Shown here: positions 8,988 to 18,258 of the stretch, piece by piece
Layout of the letters: every line of letters begins with the position of its first letter
Numbering within the stretch: position 1 is the stretch's first letter
Source of the DNA: Kluyveromyces lactis
Taxonomy: Eukaryota; Ascomycota; Saccharomycetes; Saccharomycetales; Saccharomycetaceae
Direction: 5' to 3'
DNA: 64,000 nt
Assembly: GCF_000002515.2 (NCBI RefSeq)
Contig: NC_006040.1
Location: 992,001-1,056,000, forward strand
Translations under genes and position numbers: made by a program
The notes under the pieces: model-generated
Database searches by the model: none
Told to the model about the DNA's origin: nothing
The model's input: the letters and a program-made list of their open reading frames with translations, nothing else

Positions 8988-11369
8988 ATGGATCTGAACC
9001 CTTCGTTGAATTGGGAACGTTTGCAATCACTGTTTTACAGATCACAGACATTACAATCTATTGGGCGCAAACCTTCAGCAACAGGGTTGTCCGTGTATTT
9101 GGTTGCTGAACCAGAGAAAACCTTCGTTTACAATTACACTGATGAACTGCAACTAACTCTAAATCATGAGGCGCTTCCTTCCGCTCATCTGAAAAGTGTT
9201 ATAGAAGACGATCAATTGGTCGTTATCATGAAAGATAGAGTTAGGGTATATCTCTCACTTATAACCGAAGAATTCAAGGAGCACAATATATTGGACAAAG
9301 AGCGTCAGCCGCTCTCAATTTGGGACTATAAAGATGGCATAGTCATAACTACCGACTTTCGTATCTATAGAATCTATCATCAGGAACAATTATTCCCTAA
9401 TTTAGCGTTTTCCCTCTTATTAAAAGATCATTGGTTTACCAACAAATCTCAAATCGTACTACTGGACTCCTCTGGAACTGTAATTATAGGTAATATATTA
9501 TCAAAGGAATTGAGGCAGTTTGAAGGCTGGACTGGATGGTATAAAGGTTCTATCTCGGAAAATGGATTCGTATGTTTGGTGAATGCTAAACTCAACAACC
9601 TCATTGTATTCGATGATGATCTAAATAAACCATTGATTGAAGTAAAGCTAGACGAGTTACCAAAGAATATAGCATGGTGTGCAAACGATTTAATTTGTTG
9701 CAACTTTGGTGATGATGAGGTACGATTAATAGGGTCCGAGAAGGACTACGTGTCTTTCTGGCTACCAAGTCATATTGTGGGTTTACAGTCCGTGAGTGAT
9801 GGCTTGAAAGTTATTACAGAGGATCATATTGAGTTTGTCTCGAAAGTAGCAACCTATACTTCTGATATTTTCAGCATTGGGTCTACCGCGCCTGGTGCCA
9901 TCTTATTAGATTCATTGAATTTATTACAAAATGATGAGAATTCCCCTAAAGCTATAGAGAATCTCAAAATAATCAATTTGAAGAAAGCTGTAGACGAGTG
10001 TGTGTCTGCTGCTGGAGATGAGATAAATTCCATATGGCAAAAACGTTTGTTATCAGCAGCCTCATTCGGGAAAGATTCCTTGTCATCGACTGAATTCAAT
10101 GCCTCACAGTTCGTGATAACTTGCAATTATTTAAGAGTACTAAATTTCTTAAAGACAGTGGGGATTTTCTTAACTCTACGGCAGTTCATTTCGATAGGTG
10201 TCGAGGCCATTGTCTTGAAATTGGTTAATATTCGTAAGATATACGAAAGTTACCAGATTATCGATCATTTGAAGTGCCCAGAATTAATTCCTGTAGTATT
10301 CAATGAGTGGAGCAAAGGGAAAATTTTAACATCACCAGACTCTGGCAACGAGGCATTATACCAGGTTGTCCATGACAGAGCGCTTGCTCTCAATGTACAA
10401 CTACAACTTTCCAAAGTTGCAAATATTGCCTTTTTAGATGGGAGACACTCTCTAGCCAGAAAGCTAGCGCTAGATGACCAAAATCTTTTACCTAAAGTAG
10501 ACATACTCTTGAAAATGGATGAGGTAAATATCGCCACAGATGAAGCAAATAAAAGCATGGACATACCGGTTGTATTATTCCTATTGTTGTATTCTAAGAG
10601 AGTTATGTCAACTGCCCAGTTCACTAAAAATCTAATTGTTACCATGAAAGATAATAATGTATACCAGTTCTTCCAAAGGAATGATTTTCCTTTCTTATAT
10701 GACTATTTCAGACAAACTGATGACTATTTGAGCCTTGCAAGGCTCATATGGAAACATGGGAAAGAAGAAGGTCAAGAAAGCAATTCTTTGCTTAGCCAAG
10801 TTTCAGATCTTTATGGTAAGTTCATGACGAATGCCGATGTAAAACGTGATAGAACAACCATAGAAAGGGCCAAAAAGCTATTTCTATATCAAACTGATTT
10901 AAGCAACAAATACGGAATTAATTTCCACAACCAAACCTGCGATGAGACCTTAAGTACTTTGATAAAAGTTGGTCAGAGGAATGAGGTTAAGAGAATGATC
11001 AACGAATTTAAGATATCAGAACGGAAATTTTACTTTTTAAAGTGTTCATGTTTAGCTAAGGAACATAAGTTGAAGGAACTTTATTCGTTCTCTCAGGAGA
11101 AAAAGTCACCGATAGGTTACCTTCCATTTTTCAAAGCAGTTAGTAAGTATGCGAACAAAAAGGACGCTGCAATTTATGTTAACATGCTTTCCTCCCTCAC
11201 GTATGCCGAGAAACTTGACATGTACCTTGATTGTAAAGCGTATCATGAAGCCATCAGTCTTGCGTCTCACGAGAGGGATGCAATAGGTTTGAAACAAGTT
11301 TTGAATAGAATTCCTCAAAACGAAACTCAGTTAAGGTCCTTGGCTATGCAACAGTTACACAGTTTATAA
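8988..11369 (+). CDS. VPS16: HOPS/CORVET subunit Vps16
   Basis: 793 aa, close to the 798-aa S. cerevisiae protein. Vps16 is a core class C Vps subunit of the HOPS and CORVET tethers acting on late endosomes and the vacuole. It has an N-terminal beta-propeller region (about residues 1-380) followed by an alpha-solenoid (about 400-790), with characteristic NPSLNWERLQSLFYRSQ at the very start. The C-terminal half contains the segment that binds Vps33. It starts at ATG 8988 in the ELC1-VPS16 divergent promoter and matches YPL045W by synteny. Confidence 0.93.
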   Translation: MDLNPSLNWERLQSLFYRSQTLQSIGRKPSATGLSVYLVAEPEKTFVYNYTDELQLTLNHEALPSAHLKSVIEDDQLVVIMKDRVRVYLSLITEEFKEHNILDKERQPLSIWDYKDGIVITTDFRIYRIYHQEQLFPNLAFSLLLKDHWFTNKSQIVLLDSSGTVIIGNILSKELRQFEGWTGWYKGSISENGFVCLVNAKLNNLIVFDDDLNKPLIEVKLDELPKNIAWCANDLICCNFGDDEVRLIGSEKDYVSFWLPSHIVGLQSVSDGLKVITEDHIEFVSKVATYTSDIFSIGSTAPGAILLDSLNLLQNDENSPKAIENLKIINLKKAVDECVSAAGDEINSIWQKRLLSAASFGKDSLSSTEFNASQFVITCNYLRVLNFLKTVGIFLTLRQFISIGVEAIVLKLVNIRKIYESYQIIDHLKCPELIPVVFNEWSKGKILTSPDSGNEALYQVVHDRALALNVQLQLSKVANIAFLDGRHSLARKLALDDQNLLPKVDILLKMDEVNIATDEANKSMDIPVVLFLLLYSKRVMSTAQFTKNLIVTMKDNNVYQFFQRNDFPFLYDYFRQTDDYLSLARLIWKHGKEEGQESNSLLSQVSDLYGKFMTNADVKRDRTTIERAKKLFLYQTDLSNKYGINFHNQTCDETLSTLIKVGQRNEVKRMINEFKISERKFYFLKCSCLAKEHKLKELYSFSQEKKSPIGYLPFFKAVSKYANKKDAAIYVNMLSSLTYAEKLDMYLDCKAYHEAISLASHERDAIGLKQVLNRIPQNETQLRSLAMQQLHSL

Positions 11370-11387
11370 TTTATAACAAAAAATACC

Positions 11388-12617
11388 CTATATAAGTCCT
11401 CCGACTGGGTTAGGAGTGAAAACACCATCTTCAACATTTCCTGAAGTATCTCCGTAATCACCACACAACCAATCGGGCATCACCACGGGATCTAATAAAC
11501 CCTTATCGCTTAACTCGTGTAGACCACCAAAAATATCCTTACCACTAAGATTAATCTGAATCTTACCTTTCATTTTGGTGTCTTCATATGTGAACTTCAC
11601 TCTCCTCACCGGCAGAAGCGAGTCATATTTAGTAATCTCTTTAAGGTTTGTATCAGAGTTTCCGTATACTCTATCATTCATTCTCTTCATAGCATAAATT
11701 CTCTGTCTCCTAACACCAGAAATAGAACCCTTAAACTTTAGCATTGCTATATCACTTCTTCGTCTGGTCTGGTCCTTAATTAAAGAATCTGACAGGGTAT
11801 GATTTATTGGATGATCTTTTGGTTCTATTAGTGGAGATGGCTCTAGTGCATCCTTGCCCGAATATACGGACCAAATCCCATACCCTGTAGTATTTACAGA
11901 CGGCAGCCCTAGAGAAAGGTTTAATTCGTGTAATGACGTGGTTGGTTTCCTGCTAATTCTTTCCAACCTGATTGTCTTGGAATGTAGCTTTGAGAATGCC
12001 AGTAATATAAGTTGTGAGTGAGTATCAGACTGCAACGAGTGGAAGATAATCGAGTGTCCCGGCATAATAGCAAAGTAGAACGGTTTGTGTGTATTGATAA
12101 TAAGGTCGCCAGTTGATTCGAACAACTGAACTCGGCATATGTACATACTTAAATCATCGTTTTCCTCAATGTTAACATCCAATTCGTAAAGTCGTTTAAA
12201 CTGTTCGCGCATACCATTGATAAGCTCATTCGGCTCCACATTTACGATAAATTGCTTTCCATCTCTATCCAAACATCTGGACGCTACCCATTGGTTAGTT
12301 GAAGTGTCACATAAAACAGACCAGATATCCAGTTGTGATAACTGTTCTCGAGATAAAGAAGGCCACCAACTCGTGACAGCCATATTAGCAATATTCCGTA
12401 CCCCATGTTTTTTCACCAATTCAACTAAATTATCCGAGACCAGCTGTGAATCATTAATGGCATGTGTATCAAGCCAGGTAGTGATCAGTTTCACTATTGC
12501 CTGTGCACCGAGCCTAGCAAGTTTATTCTTTGTAACTGTAATATCTACATTATTATTGTCATTTCGAAGCGTGCGTTCCATCTTGGCCGTCCCAATAATA
12601 TGCTGTTCACCGTCCAT
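11388..12617 (-). CDS. CHL4: Kinetochore protein Chl4 (CENP-N family)
   Basis: 409 aa. Chl4 with Iml3 forms the CENP-N/CENP-L pair of the Ctf19/CCAN inner kinetochore complex. The best family signature is the C-terminus, DIFGGLHELSDKGL...MPDWLCGDYGDTSG...GGLI, closely matching the end of Chl4. FAIMPGHSIIFHS in the middle also aligns with the AFPLNSPIIFHS segment. It is shorter than the 458-aa S. cerevisiae protein, and the N-terminus is divergent. The ATG at 12617 is the only good start. Position corresponds to YDR254W with the block inverted. It converges on VPS16 with only 18 bp between stop codons. Confidence 0.9.
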   Translation of the reverse strand: MDGEQHIIGTAKMERTLRNDNNNVDITVTKNKLARLGAQAIVKLITTWLDTHAINDSQLVSDNLVELVKKHGVRNIANMAVTSWWPSLSREQLSQLDIWSVLCDTSTNQWVASRCLDRDGKQFIVNVEPNELINGMREQFKRLYELDVNIEENDDLSMYICRVQLFESTGDLIINTHKPFYFAIMPGHSIIFHSLQSDTHSQLILLAFSKLHSKTIRLERISRKPTTSLHELNLSLGLPSVNTTGYGIWSVYSGKDALEPSPLIEPKDHPINHTLSDSLIKDQTRRRSDIAMLKFKGSISGVRRQRIYAMKRMNDRVYGNSDTNLKEITKYDSLLPVRRVKFTYEDTKMKGKIQINLSGKDIFGGLHELSDKGLLDPVVMPDWLCGDYGDTSGNVEDGVFTPNPVGGLI

Positions 12618-13078
12618 ATAACACCATCATAAAAAGAACATAAGGATTAAGGGTCATCAAACCTTTCCATAGTTTCAGATTATAGTCGATGTTAAAATTC
12701 CATGCATTTTATATAGTATTGATTCTGACAAGAAAGTGAGAACAATCAACTAAATTGGTCTAACTGTCGTATAAGATTGACAGAATATCTTCATAGAACC
12801 AGGAAAGTTGTATTGCATCGGAGAACAGAGGTATTGAACAGCCGTATATGCCAGGAATATCCACACGTGATCTGTTCATCTCTTTAAATCTTACAGCTTT
12901 TCAGTCCGCTTGATTTCTTTTTGTCAAAAAATTTTAAAGCTCATCTCATCTCATCGCCCAAGAACCATTAGTATTGATATCTAGTATATATATAGTAGAA
13001 GGTTAATGAACACATTTATATACTTATTTTGTTAGCGTCTACATCAAACGACGCAGATTTGTGCTTAATATATCTGTG
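12618..13078. promoter_or_regulatory. CHL4-NOP4 divergent promoter
   Basis: 461 bp. The main features are a PAC/RRPE pair proximal to NOP4, listed separately. The remainder is AT-rich with TATATATATAG at about 12984-12994. No additional gene was seen. Confidence 0.5.
12925..12957 (+). promoter_or_regulatory. RRPE + extended PAC element of NOP4
   Basis: CAAAAAATTTTA at 12925-12936 resembles RRPE. It is followed directly by CTCATCTCATCTCATCGC at 12940-12957, whose last eight bases CTCATCGC are the PAC box (reverse of GCGATGAG). These two motifs are known to act together in yeast ribosome-biogenesis promoters (Stb3 at RRPE, Dot6/Tod6 at PAC). The pair is about 120 nt upstream of the NOP4 ATG, a typical distance. 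The two extra CTCAT units in front of PAC recur elsewhere in the window. Confidence 0.8.
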
Positions 13079-15136
13079 ATGAGTGATAAGAAAGTTATTA
13101 AGGATGAAGGTCTTGATCTGAAGACGTTATTTGTTCGTGGTGTGCCGTTTGAGTCTACCGATGAAGAATTCGGTAACTTCTTCTCCCAATTCTCTCCTAT
13201 CAAGCATGCTGTTATTGTCAAAGATGGTGAGGGTGCAAGCAGAGGATTTGGTTTTGTTAGTTTTGCAGTTGAAGATGATACTAAGACTGCTTTGAATCAG
13301 GCTAGAAAGACGAAGTTTATGGGACGTTTGTTGAGAATCGATATTGCCAAAAGAAGAGAACGTTCCCGTGGTAAAAAGGATGCGGATGAGGTATCATCAG
13401 CACCTTCCGTAGATAATGTTAAAGATGAGGAGGAAAGCAAACCCGAAGATGATAATGATTTAATGAAGGGTAAACCGAAATTAATTATCAGAAATATGCC
13501 ATGGTCCTGTCGTGATCCGACGAAACTGAAGAAAATCTTCGGATTGTACGGTACCGTTGTTGAAGCTACGATCCCAAGGAAGAGAGACGGTAGATTATGT
13601 GGGTTTGCTTTTGTTACAATGAACAGGATCTCTAACTGTAAGGCTGCTATAGAAGGCACTAAGGATTTGAAGATCGATGGCAGGAAAGTGGCTGTTGATT
13701 TTGCAATTCAAAAGAACAGATGGGAGGACTATAAGAACGAACATAAGGAACTGGAAGCGTCTGATGAAGATGAGGAAGAAGAAGAAGAAGATGATGATGA
13801 TGATGAGGATGATGGTTCTGATTCGGGTGAAGAGGACGCTGACAATCAGGACGACAAAGAAAAAGAAGAAAAAAGTGACATCGTCTTGGATTCTGATGAA
13901 GAAATCAGCGAAGAGGAGGAAACACCAGAACAGGATACCGTAAAGAAGAACAGAAAGGAAGATTTCTCTATTTTTGTGCGTAATGTTCCATACGATGCCA
14001 CTCAAGAATCCTTAGAACGTCATTTCGGCGTGTTCGGCCCAGTAAAATACGCTTTGCCAGTGATTGATAAAGAAACTGGTTTGGCGAAGGGTACTGCTTT
14101 CGTTGCATTCAGAAGCGAAGATGCTTACAACGACTGTCTAAATAATGCTCCTGCTACAGGAAGTACATCCCTTCTAATAAGTGATGATGTTTCCCCAGAG
14201 TATGTTTATGAGGGTCGTGTTCTTGCAATTTCTCCAACTCTTGATAGAGAATCTGCTGGAAGAATGTTTGAGAGAAATGCCGAGAAGAGAAAAGAAGTTC
14301 TTGGTAAGGCACCAGGTGAAAAGGACAGACGTAATCTATATTTGTTAAATGAAGGTAGAATTGTTGCAGGTTCAAAGCTTTCACAGTTGTTAACTCCTGC
14401 TGATATGGAAGTCAGAGAAAAATCTTACAAGTTAAGAGTCGAACAATTGAAGAAGAATCCAACGTTACATCTTTCGATGACTAGATTGGCTATCAGAAAT
14501 ATTCCAAGAGCAATGACTGAGAAGGGTCTAAAGGCGCTAGCTCGTAAAGCTGTAGTAGAGTTCGCCAAAGAAGTTAACGAAAACAAGAGACACGCATTGA
14601 ATAAAGAAGAAATCGTCAGATCTACTAAGGAAAAGTACAAGTTCATGTCTGAAGAAGAAATCGAAGCTCAAAAGAAGAAGGACAAGAAACAAGGTATTGT
14701 TAGACAATCTAAAATTATCATGGAAATTAAAGGATCTAGCGGTGGTAGAAGTAGAGGGTATGGTTTTGTTGAATTCAGGGATCATAAAGCTGCGCTAATG
14801 TGTCTAAGATGGTTAAATGCTCATGAAGTCAGTAGGGACGAAATCTTAGAAGGACTTACGGATGATGAAAAGAAACAGCTTGATGCAGACAGTTTCAAAA
14901 AAAGAAGACTGGTGGTCGAATTTGCTATCGAAAACGCTAACGTTGTGAAGAGAAGAAGAGAAAAGGTCAAAGAATCTAGATTGATATCTTTCAAGAGAAA
15001 AAGAGATGATGAAGAGAATAAAGAAGAAGAAAAAGTGGCTCAACCAGTAGAAGAGGAAACAAAATCTGGTCTAAGTAATAATATTAAACAGATTATTGGA
15101 TCTAAACGTAGAAGAAAGAACAAGGGCCGTTCTTGA
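13079..15136 (+). CDS. NOP4: Nucleolar 60S biogenesis RNA-binding protein Nop4
   Basis: 685 aa from ATG 13079 ([11 protein letters not shown]); six upstream in-frame codons lack an ATG. Nop4/Nop77 is required for 27S pre-rRNA processing in the nucleolus. Four RRMs are visible: RRM1 about 15-95 ([19 protein letters not shown]), RRM2 about 139-217 ([20 protein letters not shown]), RRM3 about 297-390 ([19 protein letters not shown]) and a divergent RRM4 about 455-610 ([19 protein letters not shown]). A long Asp/Glu-rich spacer separates RRM2 and RRM3, and the C-terminus is basic ([12 protein letters not shown]). Corresponds to YPL043W. Confidence 0.95.
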   Translation: MSDKKVIKDEGLDLKTLFVRGVPFESTDEEFGNFFSQFSPIKHAVIVKDGEGASRGFGFVSFAVEDDTKTALNQARKTKFMGRLLRIDIAKRRERSRGKKDADEVSSAPSVDNVKDEEESKPEDDNDLMKGKPKLIIRNMPWSCRDPTKLKKIFGLYGTVVEATIPRKRDGRLCGFAFVTMNRISNCKAAIEGTKDLKIDGRKVAVDFAIQKNRWEDYKNEHKELEASDEDEEEEEEDDDDDEDDGSDSGEEDADNQDDKEKEEKSDIVLDSDEEISEEEETPEQDTVKKNRKEDFSIFVRNVPYDATQESLERHFGVFGPVKYALPVIDKETGLAKGTAFVAFRSEDAYNDCLNNAPATGSTSLLISDDVSPEYVYEGRVLAISPTLDRESAGRMFERNAEKRKEVLGKAPGEKDRRNLYLLNEGRIVAGSKLSQLLTPADMEVREKSYKLRVEQLKKNPTLHLSMTRLAIRNIPRAMTEKGLKALARKAVVEFAKEVNENKRHALNKEEIVRSTKEKYKFMSEEEIEAQKKKDKKQGIVRQSKIIMEIKGSSGGRSRGYGFVEFRDHKAALMCLRWLNAHEVSRDEILEGLTDDEKKQLDADSFKKRRLVVEFAIENANVVKRRREKVKESRLISFKRKRDDEENKEEEKVAQPVEEETKSGLSNNIKQIIGSKRRRKNKGRS

Positions 15137-15239
15137 ATGTAAACAATAGTCAAAGGCAAAAATTCAAAGCATTCCGAAGCAATGAAGTTTCTAGGATATA
15201 AAATCTGTATATTAAATAACATGCATTTCAATTATAGAA

Positions 15240-17021
15240 TCATTTTCTCTTTTTCCGTGCTGATCCTCCGGTTGCAGTATTGCTTGTGGGGTTGTTTCCA
15301 TTACCAGACACAGCAGCTGCAGCGGCAGCTGCCGCTGCTGCTGCCAAGATACGTTTGTTTACACCTAATCCGTTCATGTTCCCATTCTTATTATTATTGT
15401 TACCATGCATTGGTTGTTTTTGAGAGTGATTAGCTTGATTATTATCATTGCCGACATTCGTAATGTCGTTATCGTTTGTGTGAATGCGCCTTGGTGGGTA
15501 TTTGTAGTTGAGACCCTCGAACACATTTTCACAGACAGGAGGGTCGCCGTTGGTGAAATAGACATGGTCTAAAGCGTCGATTGCATCGATTCTCTTGATA
15601 GGATCATACTGCAATAGACGGTAAAGAATGTCTAAAGCAGTCTTGTCCTTACCGCCAGCGGTCTGATACCATGCTGTTAAATTGTCACGATATTTTGGCA
15701 TTTTTGCCAACTGAAGATATTCTGGATAACTGTCGATATTCGGCCATATTTTATGATCTGGCGAACCCATGACTTCCAATATTTTTTGAAACTGATTAGC
15801 TTGAAACAGAACACTCTTCTTGGACTCCATCTTGGCCTCTTCACCTTTAAAGATTGGCCTTAAACCGATGAGTTCTGCAAAAATACAACCAACAGCCCAA
15901 AGATCTATTGCAGGAGTATAATGTCGAGCTCCAAGTATAAGTTCTGGGGCACGATACCAAATTGTTACAATAACCTTATCACCAGTGTATAAAGTCTGTA
16001 CCATGTTATTGAATTTTCTCGCTAGACCAAGATCACCGATCTTGACGCAGCCATCAACGGTAACCATAATGTTAGCGGGCTTTAAGTCTCTATGAAGAAT
16101 CCAGTTCTGATGCAAATAAGAAACACCATCAAGAATTTGCCACATTATTGATTTGAGCATCCTTGGCGGTATTAGTCTCTTTTCAGGATGCGAATGAAAA
16201 TGGATAATTTGTAAAAGATCATGTTCAGCAAACTCTGAGACCATGTAGATGCTCTTCTTCTCTAGGAATATTTCAACTAATTTCGTTAAATGGTTATTAT
16301 CCAATTCTCTACAAAGTGACATCTCTCTGCATGCACTTTGTGAGATACCTGTGTAATGCTCGACACCTTCTCTTTCCGTTTTGAACTTCTTAATAGCATA
16401 GAACTGAATTTGAGAAGGCTTTCTGGAGTTGTTTGTTATACTCGACGAATTTATCCTTACATTTGTTTCTGATCCACTATTAGACCGTATCTGTGTTGAG
16501 TTGCTATTATTTGGAGGTGTGAATCGCTTGTGGGAAGGCTTCCTAAAGTCCATGGTTGTAAGGTTGTCGTTAGCCTCCTGTTGTCTAGTGGATCTGTTGA
16601 TTGAATTTATATCCAAATTTGAATCAGCACTCACAGAATCCGGAGAATCTAGTATTATTACGTTGTCTCTATTCATACCATTCTGATAATCCCTCGCTTT
16701 AGCTTTGTAAACTTTACCATACGTACCAGCTGCAATATACCCGATAATCTCGTACTTTTGTAACACCGAGATTCTTGAACTATCCTTTCGTTGACGGTAT
16801 GGACCAATAGAGAAAACATTATTACTAGCCATCACAATCGGAGGCTTCGATTGGTTTCCAGCTGGTTTATTGTTATTAAGGATCTGTTGAGAATGGCCCG
16901 CTAACATTTCCTGATGTGACAGTTGTTGAGGCCAGCGATTAGTACCCTGGCCTTGGCCGTTATTCATTCGATAATACGACATTTGATATGGATTGGAGTT
17001 GTTTTGTTGGTTGCCGTACAT
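15240..17021 (-). CDS. SSN3: Mediator cyclin-dependent kinase Ssn3/Srb10 (CDK8)
   Basis: 593 aa. Catalytic subunit of the Mediator kinase module, paired with cyclin C (Ssn8). Seen: glycine loop [12 protein letters not shown], an inserted Asn/Ser-rich segment between the first strands and the catalytic lysine AIKKF, the CDK8-specific helix SACREM in place of PSTAIRE, catalytic HRDLKPAN, the DLG magnesium motif (IGDLGLAR) and the TLWYRAPE-like [12 protein letters not shown]. The N-terminus is Asn/Gln-rich. The C-terminal tail is Asn/His-rich with an uninterrupted run of about 12 alanines (about 15310-15350), absent from the usual CDK8 core and encoded by mixed GCN codons. Corresponds to YPL042C. 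Confidence 0.95.
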   Translation of the reverse strand: MYGNQQNNSNPYQMSYYRMNNGQGQGTNRWPQQLSHQEMLAGHSQQILNNNKPAGNQSKPPIVMASNNVFSIGPYRQRKDSSRISVLQKYEIIGYIAAGTYGKVYKAKARDYQNGMNRDNVIILDSPDSVSADSNLDINSINRSTRQQEANDNLTTMDFRKPSHKRFTPPNNSNSTQIRSNSGSETNVRINSSSITNNSRKPSQIQFYAIKKFKTEREGVEHYTGISQSACREMSLCRELDNNHLTKLVEIFLEKKSIYMVSEFAEHDLLQIIHFHSHPEKRLIPPRMLKSIMWQILDGVSYLHQNWILHRDLKPANIMVTVDGCVKIGDLGLARKFNNMVQTLYTGDKVIVTIWYRAPELILGARHYTPAIDLWAVGCIFAELIGLRPIFKGEEAKMESKKSVLFQANQFQKILEVMGSPDHKIWPNIDSYPEYLQLAKMPKYRDNLTAWYQTAGGKDKTALDILYRLLQYDPIKRIDAIDALDHVYFTNGDPPVCENVFEGLNYKYPPRRIHTNDNDITNVGNDNNQANHSQKQPMHGNNNNKNGNMNGLGVNKRILAAAAAAAAAAAVSGNGNNPTSNTATGGSARKKRK

Positions 17022-17427
17022 TACAGCAGTAAATCGCAGTCTATAAAAAGTGATAGAATGCTGTATCCGCCGAGAGCTTGTCTTTATATTCTCAAAGCGT
17101 TCAACGTTTAATCATTTTTCTAATGGATCACTTCGCTTTAAATTCTTATAAAAACGTCAATATAAGAACCATTCGTTGTTCTGTGAAGAAAGAGTCATTA
17201 GATAATAAAGTAGCCAACTCTGGCCTGATATGTCGTTGTATCATGAATAAATAGTTAGTCGTAGCTGAATTTATTACTATTATCAAGGATTTGAGACACT
17301 AACTGTAAACTAATCGTAGTTGTCTTCATAAATATGATCCATGAAGTTTTATAATAATAAGATGAATGCGAGTCTATATATAAATTAGTCTATTTACATC
17401 AGTGCCAATGGAAGATCAGGTTTTAGC
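17022..17427 (-). promoter_or_regulatory. SSN3 upstream region / MRX11 3' flank
   Basis: 406 bp between two genes on the minus strand. AT-rich, with no recognisable operator, RNA gene or repeat. A plus-strand open frame from about 17402 is antisense to MRX11 and has no family content. Confidence 0.35.
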
Positions 17428-18096
17428 TCAACGACGAATTAATGCCCTAAGTTTGGTAAAAGGCATTATTACGAAAGTTCCAACATATGGAGCTGCCCAT
17501 AAACTGAAAAGTATCCGAGCAGGATACAATACTTTAACAATGGCGTATGCAAGAGCCCCAGATACAACTAATCTATCTCTATCCCAGCCATTATCGTAAT
17601 CTCCAATTAATTTACCTATACTTTCACCACATTTGTTCAACAAATCCTTGAAATATACTGGCATCTCATATTGGTCAGACAGATCTAAGTTATAAAGCAG
17701 TCCCCATAGAGCAAACAAAGGAACGATAGCAGTAATTTCGTGAAGGATTAAGAATGATGTCATTGTAGAAACGGCGCCGGCTTCAGAAAGTTTATCGAAA
17801 TAATGTTTGTAACGAGGATTACCGTTCAATCTTGTCAGGAATTTGGACTTTTTGATCAGCCGATGCAGCCTATCATCAATTTTCGATGGTTCGACCTTGC
17901 TCGAGTTATACCGTATCCCATTGATAAATAATTTCGCCGGGCCTCTCTTTTGGATTATCGAGTACCTATTACCGATTACCATTTTGGAACAGCTAGTGCC
18001 AAGCCCTGGCAATGATTGCAGTAATTTCATATTTCTGTGTGTTGGAGTATGTGTATGTCTACAACAAGTACAGCGAGCCCTTCGGAGATCAAACAA
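17428..18096 (-). CDS. MRX11: Mitochondrial membrane protein, YPL041C/MRX11 family
   Basis: 222 aa from ATG 18096, or 200 aa from Met23 at 18030 (MKLLQSLPGLG); the second start gives a more ordinary mitochondrial presequence, while the first adds a Cys/His-rich stretch. The body has a basic region (KSKFLTRLNGNPRYKHYFDKL) and a hydrophobic part with two probable membrane segments (TMTSFLILHEITAIVPLFALWGLLY and the segment around YPARILFSLWAAPYVGTFVIM). This is the FAM210-like architecture with HEITAIVP. Mrx11 was named from association with the mitochondrial gene-expression assembly; its molecular role is unclear. It lies between SSN3 and ISM1 as YPL041C does. Confidence 0.85.
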   Translation of the reverse strand: MFDLRRARCTCCRHTHTPTHRNMKLLQSLPGLGTSCSKMVIGNRYSIIQKRGPAKLFINGIRYNSSKVEPSKIDDRLHRLIKKSKFLTRLNGNPRYKHYFDKLSEAGAVSTMTSFLILHEITAIVPLFALWGLLYNLDLSDQYEMPVYFKDLLNKCGESIGKLIGDYDNGWDRDRLVVSGALAYAIVKVLYPARILFSLWAAPYVGTFVIMPFTKLRALIRR

Positions 18097-18258
18097 AATA
18101 TTATATAGCAGTGATTACGCCACTATGATGTCTAACAGTCGTTGAATTAATTTATGGTGTGATATCTTTATCGTATTGATAAACCTTCGCATGTCTATGT
18201 TCATGCCTGTTGTTAAAAAGAATACTATTTACAAGTGATTTATGTGAAGGTCATGTGA

